Assembly: GCA_020217265.1 (NCBI GenBank)
Contig: JAIWOS010000208.1
Coordinates: 1 to 6,312, forward strand
Length of the DNA stretch: 6,312 nucleotides
Direction: 5' to 3'
Origin: Thiobacillus sp.
GTDB taxonomy: Bacteria > Pseudomonadota > Gammaproteobacteria > Burkholderiales > Thiobacillaceae
Shown here: positions 1-6,312 of the stretch, one piece after another
Numbering within the stretch: position 1 is the first letter of the stretch
Layout of the letters: each line of letters starts with the position of its first letter
Notes under the pieces: generated by a model
Databases searched by the model: none
What the model was told of the DNA's origin: nothing
Seen by the model: the letters and a program-made list of their open reading frames with translations, nothing else
Made by a program: the position numbers and the translations under genes

Positions 1-142
1 CCTCTTCCACCGTCACCGCAAGCGGCGCGCGTTTGACTTCGGCGACGTCGACCGGCACCGCGCGCGGCAGGAAACCAAGCGCAAGTCCCCCAGCCACGAC
101 GACTATCGTTGCCAGGATGCCGAGTTTTGCACGCAGGTTCAT
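1..142 (-). CDS. HlyD/MacA-like periplasmic adaptor subunit, N-terminal fragment
   Basis: Partial gene: only the first 47 codons are in the window, and the rest lies beyond position 1. The translation begins MNLRAKLGILATIVVVAGG. It has a short basic start and one hydrophobic segment at about residues 8-25. A stretch typical of the entry into a membrane-fusion protein follows (PVDVAEVKRAPLAVTVEE, about residues 30-47), resembling the 'V..a.v.rg.l...v...G' opening of HlyD, MacA and RND adaptors. Such proteins are anchored in the inner membrane and bridge a transporter to an outer-membrane channel. The ATG at 142-140 is 14 bases after the permease stop. A possible Shine-Dalgarno AGGA overlaps that stop about 12 bases upstream, which is rather far. 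The position directly after an FtsX-type permease supports the adaptor role. The coiled-coil and lipoyl domains that would confirm the family are not visible, so the family call rests on the N-terminus and context. Confidence 0.78.
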   Translation of the reverse strand, partial: MNLRAKLGILATIVVVAGGLALGFLPRAVPVDVAEVKRAPLAVTVEE

Positions 143-156
143 CGCCGGGCACAGTC

Positions 157-2526
157 CTATTCGCGGGTTTTCAGCACGGCCACCAGGTCGAGCCGGCCGA
201 GACGATGCCACAGCAGCAGGCCGGACAGCACGGCGGAAACGAGGACGACGCTCGCGCCCATGGCGTAGTTTTCCGGGGTGAGGATCAGCGGCAGCCGGTA
301 CAGTTCACTCTGGAACGCCACCACCAGGATGCCGACCAGGCCGACGCCGACCAGGATGCCGACCGGGATCGCCGCCAGCGTCAGGAGCGCAAGCTCCCCC
401 AGCAGAATATAGGCGATCTCGCCGCGGGTGAAGCCCAGCACGCGCAGGCTGGCGAGTTCGCGGCCGCGCTCGGAAAGACTGATGCGCGCACTGTTGTAGA
501 CCACGCCGAAGCCGATGGCGCCGGCGAGCACGGTGGCCACCAGGGTGTAGAACAGGATGAACTCGCCGATGGTGGCGTAGAAGCTCTGGATCGCCGAAGC
601 GTTGGCGACCATGCCGAGCACCCGCGGCCGCGCGTTCAGTTGTGCGTAGAGCGTGGACTCGGCGCCCGGCTGCACGGCAAGGTAGGCGCCCGACACCGTG
701 TCGCCCTCGCGCATCAGCGCGTTGAGCGAATCCTGCTGCATGTAGGCCGACACACCCAGATATTGTTTGGTGATGCCGAGCACCGGCACCTGCCGCACCG
801 GACGGCTGCCTTCCAGCACTTCCACCGTCAGCAGGTCGCCCGGTTTCACGCGCAGGATGTTCGTCGCCAGGTGGTCGGTCAGCACCACGCCGCCCGGCGG
901 CACCGCGACCGGGCGCAGGCTGCGGTCGAGGGAACGGTGCAGCTGCCCCTCGGGCTGGATGCCGAAGATCGCGCCGCGATGGCGGTACTGCCCGAAGCGC
1001 AGGATCGCCGCCACGTCGCGATAGCCTTCCACCCGGTCGACGCCCGGCAAGGCGGCCAGTTCGTGCAGCGCGCGTCCGGACGTGGGCTCGATGAAGGCGA
1101 GCGCCAGATCCTCGCGCGCGGCCTGGCGAAACTGCACGTCGACCATGAAGTCGATCGCGCCCTTCTGGTAGTTGCCCACCATCATCAGTCCGCAGGCGCA
1201 GGCGATGCCGAGCACGGTCAGCAGCGACTTCAGCGGGCGCCGCTCCAGGTGACGCAGGATCATGCGCGTTGGCGCGGCAAGCCAGCGCTGCAGCCCGATG
1301 CGCTCGAACAGGGCGACGCGATAGACCGCCGGCGTTTCCGCGCGCATGCCCTCGGCCGGCGGCAAGCGCACCGCGCGAATGACCGAGAACAGCGTGCCGC
1401 TCACGGCCGCAACCGCCGCGACCACGAACGCGACCAGCGCCACGCCGGGGCGCAGCTGGTAGTCGAGATAAGGAAAGCGGAACGTCGTCTCGGTGTAGAC
1501 CTGCGACAGCCCCTGGCCGAACCAGGCGCCGAGCGCCAACCCGGCGGCCACGCCAAACACCGCCATCAGCAGCACCAGCTTGACGTAGTGCGCGCCGATC
1601 GCCGCATAGCGGTAGCCAAAAGCCTTGAGAATGGCGATCTGCTCGCGCTGCAGCGCGATCAGGCGGCTCAGCACCACGTTGAGCAGAAAGGCGGCAACGC
1701 CGAGGAAGATGGCCGGGAATACCGTCGCCATGGTCTGTAACTGCTTCAGCTCTTCGGTCAGGAAACGGTTGGAGAACTGGTTCTTGCGGCCGTAGGCGCC
1801 GGTTCCCCCGTAGGCCGCCAGAATGGCGTCGACGCGGTCGATCACGTCCTCCGCGCGGGCGCCGCGCGCGAGCGTCAGACTCACCTGGTTGAACGCGCCG
1901 TCCATGTCGTAGGCGGCGGCGAGCGCGCTGCGTCCCATCCACAGCACGCCGTAGCGCTTGAAATCGGGGAACATCGCGCCGGGCGCGATCTGGTAGACAT
2001 ACTCCGGCGACACCGCAACGCCGACCACGGTGAGCTGCTTGCGCTTGCCGTTGATGATCGCGGCGAGCCGGTCGCCCGGCTGGAAACCGTGGGCGTCGGC
2101 GAAGGTGTCGGACAGCACCACCTCGTCGGTGCTCCACGGCACGACGCTGCGCCCGCGCTTGAAATGCAGGCGGTTGAGCCAGGCCTCGCCGACGTCCGGC
2201 AGCGACAGCAGCTGGCCGGTGACAGGATCGGAGAACCCTTCCACCTCCAGCTTCACCCCCGCCTTCACCCGCGTCTCCAGCCGCTCCACCCCCGGAATCG
2301 CGGCGAGCCGCGCGGCCACCGGCTCGGGCGCGCGCTTGAGGCTTGCGAACACGTCGGCAAAGCGGTATTCGGCGTAAAAGCGGTCGCGCGTGCCTGCCAG
2401 CGAATCGTAGGTGGAGAGCGACATCACCAGGGTCGCCACGCCGCCCATGATCACCGCCGCGATCGCCAGCCCCTGTCCGCGCAGGTGCCAGAGATCGCGC
2501 AGCAGTTTGCGGTCGAGCGCCTTCAT
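157..2526 (-). CDS. ABC transporter permease with two FtsX domains (LolC/LolE/MacB superfamily)
   Basis: Inner-membrane permease of 789 residues, expected to work with the ABC ATPase at 5068-5787. By eye it has an N-terminal membrane helix at about residues 19-37 and a periplasmic domain to about 265. A first FtsX block with three helices follows (about 267-288, 313-340, 360-385). A fifth helix (about 432-452) leads to a second periplasmic domain, then a second FtsX block (about 655-680, 705-735, 755-775). This gives about eight helices, the duplicated layout of LolC/E-like permeases, unlike the four-helix MacB/DevC form. Coupling-helix motifs typical of FtsX appear twice: LQREQIAILKAFGY (292-305) and LSERGRELASLRVLGFT (684-700). 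The chosen ATG at 2526-2524 overlaps the P-type ATPase stop in an ATGA arrangement, and [13 protein letters not shown] is a natural cytoplasmic start. The frame is open further upstream to 2937, but that stretch lies inside the P-type ATPase gene and reads as arginine-rich shadow sequence. The substrate (lipid, peptide, lipoprotein or drug) cannot be told from the sequence. Confidence 0.94.
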   Translation of the reverse strand: MKALDRKLLRDLWHLRGQGLAIAAVIMGGVATLVMSLSTYDSLAGTRDRFYAEYRFADVFASLKRAPEPVAARLAAIPGVERLETRVKAGVKLEVEGFSDPVTGQLLSLPDVGEAWLNRLHFKRGRSVVPWSTDEVVLSDTFADAHGFQPGDRLAAIINGKRKQLTVVGVAVSPEYVYQIAPGAMFPDFKRYGVLWMGRSALAAAYDMDGAFNQVSLTLARGARAEDVIDRVDAILAAYGGTGAYGRKNQFSNRFLTEELKQLQTMATVFPAIFLGVAAFLLNVVLSRLIALQREQIAILKAFGYRYAAIGAHYVKLVLLMAVFGVAAGLALGAWFGQGLSQVYTETTFRFPYLDYQLRPGVALVAFVVAAVAAVSGTLFSVIRAVRLPPAEGMRAETPAVYRVALFERIGLQRWLAAPTRMILRHLERRPLKSLLTVLGIACACGLMMVGNYQKGAIDFMVDVQFRQAAREDLALAFIEPTSGRALHELAALPGVDRVEGYRDVAAILRFGQYRHRGAIFGIQPEGQLHRSLDRSLRPVAVPPGGVVLTDHLATNILRVKPGDLLTVEVLEGSRPVRQVPVLGITKQYLGVSAYMQQDSLNALMREGDTVSGAYLAVQPGAESTLYAQLNARPRVLGMVANASAIQSFYATIGEFILFYTLVATVLAGAIGFGVVYNSARISLSERGRELASLRVLGFTRGEIAYILLGELALLTLAAIPVGILVGVGLVGILVVAFQSELYRLPLILTPENYAMGASVVLVSAVLSGLLLWHRLGRLDLVAVLKTRE

Positions 2527-5066
2527 TGCGGATGCCGCCTTTCCCAGTGTCGGTAGAACCGCTGCTTGGCCCACAGCATGACCGCAAGGTAGGCGACGAC
2601 AATGCCGGCGAGCACGGCATAGAGGCTCGGCGGCGGCACGACGAAACCGAGATGATGCGCGTACGGCAGCGCGGGCAGGAGCATGGCGAAGGCCACCACG
2701 CCGAGCGAGAGCGCAGCCAGCCAGCCATTCGGCCGGCTGGCGAAGGGGCTGCCGCGGGTGCGGATGATGAAGATGACCAGCACCTGCGTGGCGATCGATT
2801 CGATGAACCACCCCGTGTGAAACAGCGCCGCGTTCGCATCGAACACCTTCAGCAGCACGTAGAAGGTCAGGAAATCGAACAGCGAACTCACCGGCCCCAG
2901 CGCGAGCATGAAACCCTGAATGAACCTCATGTCCCACACGCGCGGCCGCGCCAGCGTCTCTGCGTCGACTTCGTCGAGCGGAATGGCAATCTCGGAGAGA
3001 TCGTAGAGAAAGTTGTTGAGCAGGATCTGCAGCGGCAGCATCGGCAGAAAGGGCAGCAGCAGCACGCCGCCGGCCATGCTGAACATGTTGCCGAAGTTGG
3101 AGCTGGTGCCCATCATGAGGTACTTGGTCACGTTGCCGAAGGTGCGCCGCCCCTCGCGCACGCCCGCCTGCAGCACGTTCAGGTCGGGTTCGAGCAGCAC
3201 CAGGTCGGCCGCCTCCTTCGCCACGTCCACCGCGCTATCGACGGAAATGCCGACGTTGGCAGCATGCAGCGCCGGCGCGTCGTTGATGCCGTCGCCCAGA
3301 AAGCCGACCACGTGGCCGCGTGCCCTCAGCGCGTTGAGGACGCGCGTCTTCTGCGCCGGCGTGACGCGGCAGAAGAGGTTGACCCGCTCGACCTGGGCCT
3401 CGAGCGCAGGATCGTCCATCGCCTGCAGGTCGGCGCCGTTGAGCACGCCGCTGACCGGCACGTTGAGCCGCCCGCAGACGTAGCGCGCGACGAGCTCATT
3501 GTCGCCGCTCACGATCTTCACCGCCACGCCGTCGGCGGCCAACGCCGCGAGTGCCTGCGCCGCGCTTGCCTTCGGCGGGTCGAGAAAGGCGGCAAAACCG
3601 CTGAACACCAGTTCGCTCTCGTCGGTGACGACGGCGTGGTCCTGCTGCGGTGGCGCCTCCCGCCAGGCGACCCCGAGCACGCGAAAACCGTCGCAACTGA
3701 GCGACTCGAACACCGCCTGGATGCGCGCGCGCGCCGCGTCGTCCAGCGGCAGCGTCGCGTCGCCATCCTCGTAGCGGGCGCACAGCCGCAGAACGTCTTC
3801 GGGCGAGCCCTTCACGAACAGGCGCCGCTCGCCTTCCCGCTCCAGCAGCACCGACACGCGGCGGCGCTCGAAGTCGAAGGGCACTTCGTCGACCTTGCGC
3901 CACGCGTCGACGTCGATATGGGTGTGCGCGAGGATGGCCTCGTCGAGCGGGCTGCGGATGCCGGTCTCGAACTGGCTGTTGAGATAGGCGAATTCGAGCA
4001 CGCGCCGGCTCTCGCGGCCCAACGCATCGACATGGCGCTCCAGCCGGATGCGGCCTTCGGTCAGCGTGCCGGTCTTGTCCGTGCACAGCACGTCGATGCC
4101 GCCCAGCTCCTGCACTGCCGACAGCCGTTTCACAATCACCTTGCGGCGCGCCAGACGCATCGCGCCCTGCGACAGCGTGACCGAGAGCACCATTGGCAGC
4201 AGTTCCGGCGTGAGCCCCACCGCCAGCGCCACCGCGAACAGGAAGGACTCGAGCAGCGGGCGCTCGAACACCGCGTTGATCAGCAGCACCGCCAGCACCA
4301 GGATCACGGTGAGCCGCAGGATGAGCACGCCGAAAGCCTGGGTGCCGCGCTCGAAGGCAGTGGCCTGCGGGCGCTGCGCCAGCGTATCCGCGATCTGCCC
4401 CAGCGCCGTGCCCGCGCCGGTGCGCACGACGAGCATGCGGCCGTTGCCGCTGATGATCGAGGTGCCGAGGAACAGCGCGTTCGTCGCTGCCGCCAGATCG
4501 GCGCCGGGTGGCGTCTCCTCGGCGTGCTTTTCCACGGGGTAGGATTCGCCGGTGAGCAGGGCCTGGTTGACGAACAGATCGCGCGCCGCCAGCACCCGGC
4601 CATCCGCCGGCACCAGATCGCCGGCAGCCAGCAGCACCACGTCGCCCGGCACCAGCTCGGCAACCGGCACCTCGCGCGCCTCGCCGTCGCGCAGTACCGA
4701 CGCCCGCAGGGCCACCGTGCTGCGGAGTTTGTCCACGGCGCGGCTGGCGCGGTATTCCTGAAAGAAATCCAGCACCACGCTCATCAGCACGATGACGGTG
4801 ATCACGGCGAAACTCATCATGTCGCCCAGCAGCCCTGAAACCGCACTCGCCGCGAGCAGCACCAGCACCAGCGGATTCCTGAAATTGCGAACGAGCTGGA
4901 AGATCCAGGCGCGTTCGCTGCGCGGGTGCAGCAGGTTGGGGCCGACGCGCTCGAGGCGCGCGGCCGCCTCCGCCGCGCCGAGGCCTTGCGGCCCCGTCGC
5001 CAGTTCATCCAGCAGCACGGGCAGCGGCGGCTGCCAGAATTCTGAGTTGGGTTTCATGGCGGCCAT
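2523..5066 (-). CDS. mgtA: MgtA-family P-type ATPase, probable Mg2+ importer
   Basis: Inner-membrane P-type ATPase of 847 residues, a little shorter than the roughly 900 of enterobacterial MgtA/MgtB. It has a cation-ATPase N-terminal region (about 10-60), a TM1-TM2 pair (about 65-103), and an actuator domain with TGES at 172-175. TM3-TM4 contain TPELLP at 286-291. The phosphorylation motif is DKTGT with Asp330. The nucleotide domain has KGSPE at 419-423, followed by DPPK at 496-499 and the hinge GDGINDAP at 591-598. Six more helices follow (about 649-832). All catalytic residues are present, so the pump looks intact. MgtA-specific resemblance is seen from TM4 (TPELLP followed by KVIVKRL) and TM5-TM8 ([46 protein letters not shown]). 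MgtA imports Mg2+ in enterobacteria; Mg2+ here is inferred by homology. Residues are numbered from the ATG at 5066, one base after the ABC ATPase stop. A second ATG at 5057 (844 residues) is 9 bases from a GGTGAG sequence and may be the true start. The gene sits between ABC exporter genes, which is unusual. I see no leader peptide or riboswitch before it, so mgtL-type control is unlikely. Confidence 0.95.
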   Translation of the reverse strand: MAAMKPNSEFWQPPLPVLLDELATGPQGLGAAEAAARLERVGPNLLHPRSERAWIFQLVRNFRNPLVLVLLAASAVSGLLGDMMSFAVITVIVLMSVVLDFFQEYRASRAVDKLRSTVALRASVLRDGEAREVPVAELVPGDVVLLAAGDLVPADGRVLAARDLFVNQALLTGESYPVEKHAEETPPGADLAAATNALFLGTSIISGNGRMLVVRTGAGTALGQIADTLAQRPQATAFERGTQAFGVLILRLTVILVLAVLLINAVFERPLLESFLFAVALAVGLTPELLPMVLSVTLSQGAMRLARRKVIVKRLSAVQELGGIDVLCTDKTGTLTEGRIRLERHVDALGRESRRVLEFAYLNSQFETGIRSPLDEAILAHTHIDVDAWRKVDEVPFDFERRRVSVLLEREGERRLFVKGSPEDVLRLCARYEDGDATLPLDDAARARIQAVFESLSCDGFRVLGVAWREAPPQQDHAVVTDESELVFSGFAAFLDPPKASAAQALAALAADGVAVKIVSGDNELVARYVCGRLNVPVSGVLNGADLQAMDDPALEAQVERVNLFCRVTPAQKTRVLNALRARGHVVGFLGDGINDAPALHAANVGISVDSAVDVAKEAADLVLLEPDLNVLQAGVREGRRTFGNVTKYLMMGTSSNFGNMFSMAGGVLLLPFLPMLPLQILLNNFLYDLSEIAIPLDEVDAETLARPRVWDMRFIQGFMLALGPVSSLFDFLTFYVLLKVFDANAALFHTGWFIESIATQVLVIFIIRTRGSPFASRPNGWLAALSLGVVAFAMLLPALPYAHHLGFVVPPPSLYAVLAGIVVAYLAVMLWAKQRFYRHWERRHPQ

Positions 5067-5067
5067 C

Positions 5068-5787
<720 letters not shown>

Positions 5788-5791
5788 GGGC

Positions 5792-5797
5792 TTCCTC
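5792..5797 (-). promoter_or_regulatory. Shine-Dalgarno site of the ABC ATPase gene
   Basis: The minus strand reads GAGGAA, four bases before the ATG at 5787. It decides the start of the ABC ATPase: no comparable site precedes the longer open frame that begins at 5937. Confidence 0.7.
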
Positions 5798-5836
5798 AGG
5801 GCAGCGCCCGCAACAACTGGCAAAGTCGAGAAGTTC

Positions 5837-5872
5837 TGCACGCGCCATTGCGCGCAACCAGCGTGCATGCAC
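5837..5872. repeat. Cluster of short palindromes, possible operator
   Basis: Two perfect 10-bp palindromes lie five bases apart: TTGCGCGCAA at 5848-5857 and GTGCATGCAC at 5863-5872. Separately, TGCACGC at 5837-5843 pairs with GCGTGCA at 5861-5867, with its centre almost exactly on that of the first palindrome, giving a nested dyad. The cluster is 50-85 bases upstream of the ABC ATPase start, a plausible place for a regulator site. In DNA this GC-rich short palindromes also arise by chance, so function is only a suggestion. Confidence 0.25.
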
Positions 5873-6019
5873 ACCGCGCAGCTTCCTGGCGTGGGTTCTC
5901 GAGTTCCGCCAAAGCGTCGCCCGCAGCGCCGCTCCAATCTGTGTCGTTACGTTTGTGGCAGGCGCATGACGCACGCCCTGCCCGGCGGCCAGCGCCAGGC
6001 TGGAGCGTCCCGCTGTCGG

Positions 6020-6312
6020 CTACGCCGGCAGATGCCTGGCGAACCATGCGGCCGCCTTGTCAGCCACGGCTTCCAGCGCACCAGGCTCCTCGAACAGGTG
6101 GGTTGCGCCGGGAACGAGCGCCAGTTCCTTCACGCACTGCAACTGCGCGTACGCCTGCTGGTTGAGTTCGACCACGCCGTAATCGTGCCCGCCCACCAGC
6201 AGCAGGGTCGGCGCGGTCACGCTGGCGAGCGCAACCCGGCTCGCCAGATCGGGGCGGCCGCCGCGCGACACCACCGCCCGCACGCCGTTGCCCAAGGCGG
6301 CGGCAGCCTCGA
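6020..6312 (-). CDS. Alpha/beta hydrolase (dienelactone hydrolase-like), C-terminal fragment
   Basis: Partial gene: the frame is open through the window edge at 6312, and only about the last 96 residues are visible. A TTG at 6295-6293 is probably internal, because the codons before it (EAAAA) continue the same helix. The fragment contains VRAVVSRGGRPDLA, a beta strand (PTLLLVGGHD) with the likely catalytic Asp at 6184-6182, and GATHLFEEPGALE with the likely catalytic His at 6100-6098. It ends in an amphipathic helix (AAAWFARHLPA). This spacing matches the Asp-His end of the hydrolase triad. The nucleophile elbow lies outside the window. Similar proteins are annotated as dienelactone hydrolase family, sometimes next to or fused with a phosphoribosyltransferase. 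The substrate cannot be inferred. The gene has the same orientation as the exporter operon but is separated by 232 bp, so shared transcription is uncertain. Confidence 0.85.
   Translation of the reverse strand, partial: EAAAALGNGVRAVVSRGGRPDLASRVALASVTAPTLLLVGGHDYGVVELNQQAYAQLQCVKELALVPGATHLFEEPGALEAVADKAAAWFARHLPA

Larger units (their letters stand above)
5788..6019. other. Intergenic region upstream of the exporter operon
   Basis: A 232-bp gap between the hydrolase stop and the ABC ATPase start, and the only sizeable non-coding stretch in the window. A promoter for the downstream operon would be expected here on the minus strand, but I find no convincing -35/-10 or -24/-12 pair. The least GC-rich part is about 5935-5960. 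A 5-bp inverted repeat with a 5-base loop lies at 5989-6003, just after the hydrolase stop. It has no T tract and is too weak to call a terminator. Short open frames that cross the gap (for example 5780-5974 minus) have shadow-like composition and no start signal. Confidence 0.6.

Noticed and set aside
109..1740. 543-codon open frame on the plus strand opposite the permease
   Set aside because: Antisense to the FtsX permease, with the same His/Gln/Arg-rich shadow composition and no domain or start signal.
305..2839. 844-codon minus-strand frame overlapping the permease and P-type ATPase
   Set aside because: Arg/Ala/Gly-rich low-complexity shadow of the true permease frame, with no domain.
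2527..2937. Upstream extension of the permease frame giving a 926-residue protein
   Set aside because: The extra 137 residues lie in the coding region of the P-type ATPase in another frame and look like shadow sequence. The ATG at 2526 with ATGA overlap is the natural start.
2526..4838. 770-codon open frame on the plus strand opposite the P-type ATPase
   Set aside because: It is exactly antisense to an intact, fully motif-bearing gene. Its composition is rich in His, Gln, Arg and Ala with no recognisable domain, as expected for a shadow frame in high-GC DNA.
5788..5937. 50-residue N-terminal extension of the ABC ATPase
   Set aside because: The sequence is not protein-like (Cys, Arg and His rich), and a good Shine-Dalgarno supports the ATG at 5787, which gives the normal family length.
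5989..6003. Hairpin after the hydrolase stop as a terminator
   Set aside because: The stem is only 5 bp and no T run follows, so it is not a credible intrinsic terminator.

Overview
The window is a compact, high-GC stretch in which every convincing gene lies on the minus strand, so the natural reading direction is from position 6312 down to 1. The GC-rich codon usage, the large shadow reading frames on the opposite strand, and the combination of protein families suggest a Gram-negative proteobacterium, perhaps a betaproteobacterium. That placement is an inference from style and not from a marker gene. No RNA genes, CRISPR arrays, insertion sequences or phage genes were seen.

Layout in transcription order: (1) the C-terminal part of an alpha/beta hydrolase of the dienelactone-hydrolase type, cut by the window edge (6312-6020). 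(2) A 232-bp non-coding gap with small palindromes and no promoter I can defend (6019-5788). (3) A LolD/MacB-type ABC ATPase (5787-5068). (4) An MgtA-type P-type ATPase of 847 residues (5066-2523). (5) A 789-residue ABC permease with two FtsX domains (2526-157). (6) The first 47 residues of a HlyD/MacA-like periplasmic adaptor (142-1, cut by the window edge).

Items 3 to 6 look like one operon. The ABC ATPase stop and the first P-type ATPase start are separated by one base. The P-type ATPase and the permease share a 4-base ATGA overlap. The adaptor starts 14 bases after the permease stop. Items 3, 5 and 6 together make the inner-membrane and periplasmic parts of a tripartite ABC exporter; an outer-membrane channel is not in view.

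The notable point is that a P-type cation pump gene is embedded between the ATPase and permease genes of the ABC exporter, with junctions that suggest translational coupling. This implies co-expression of a cation (probably Mg2+) pump with an export machine whose substrate is unknown. Smaller points are an atypical D-loop in the ABC ATPase (Arg where Leu is usual) and an acidic substitution in the TM6 ion-site region of the P-type ATPase.
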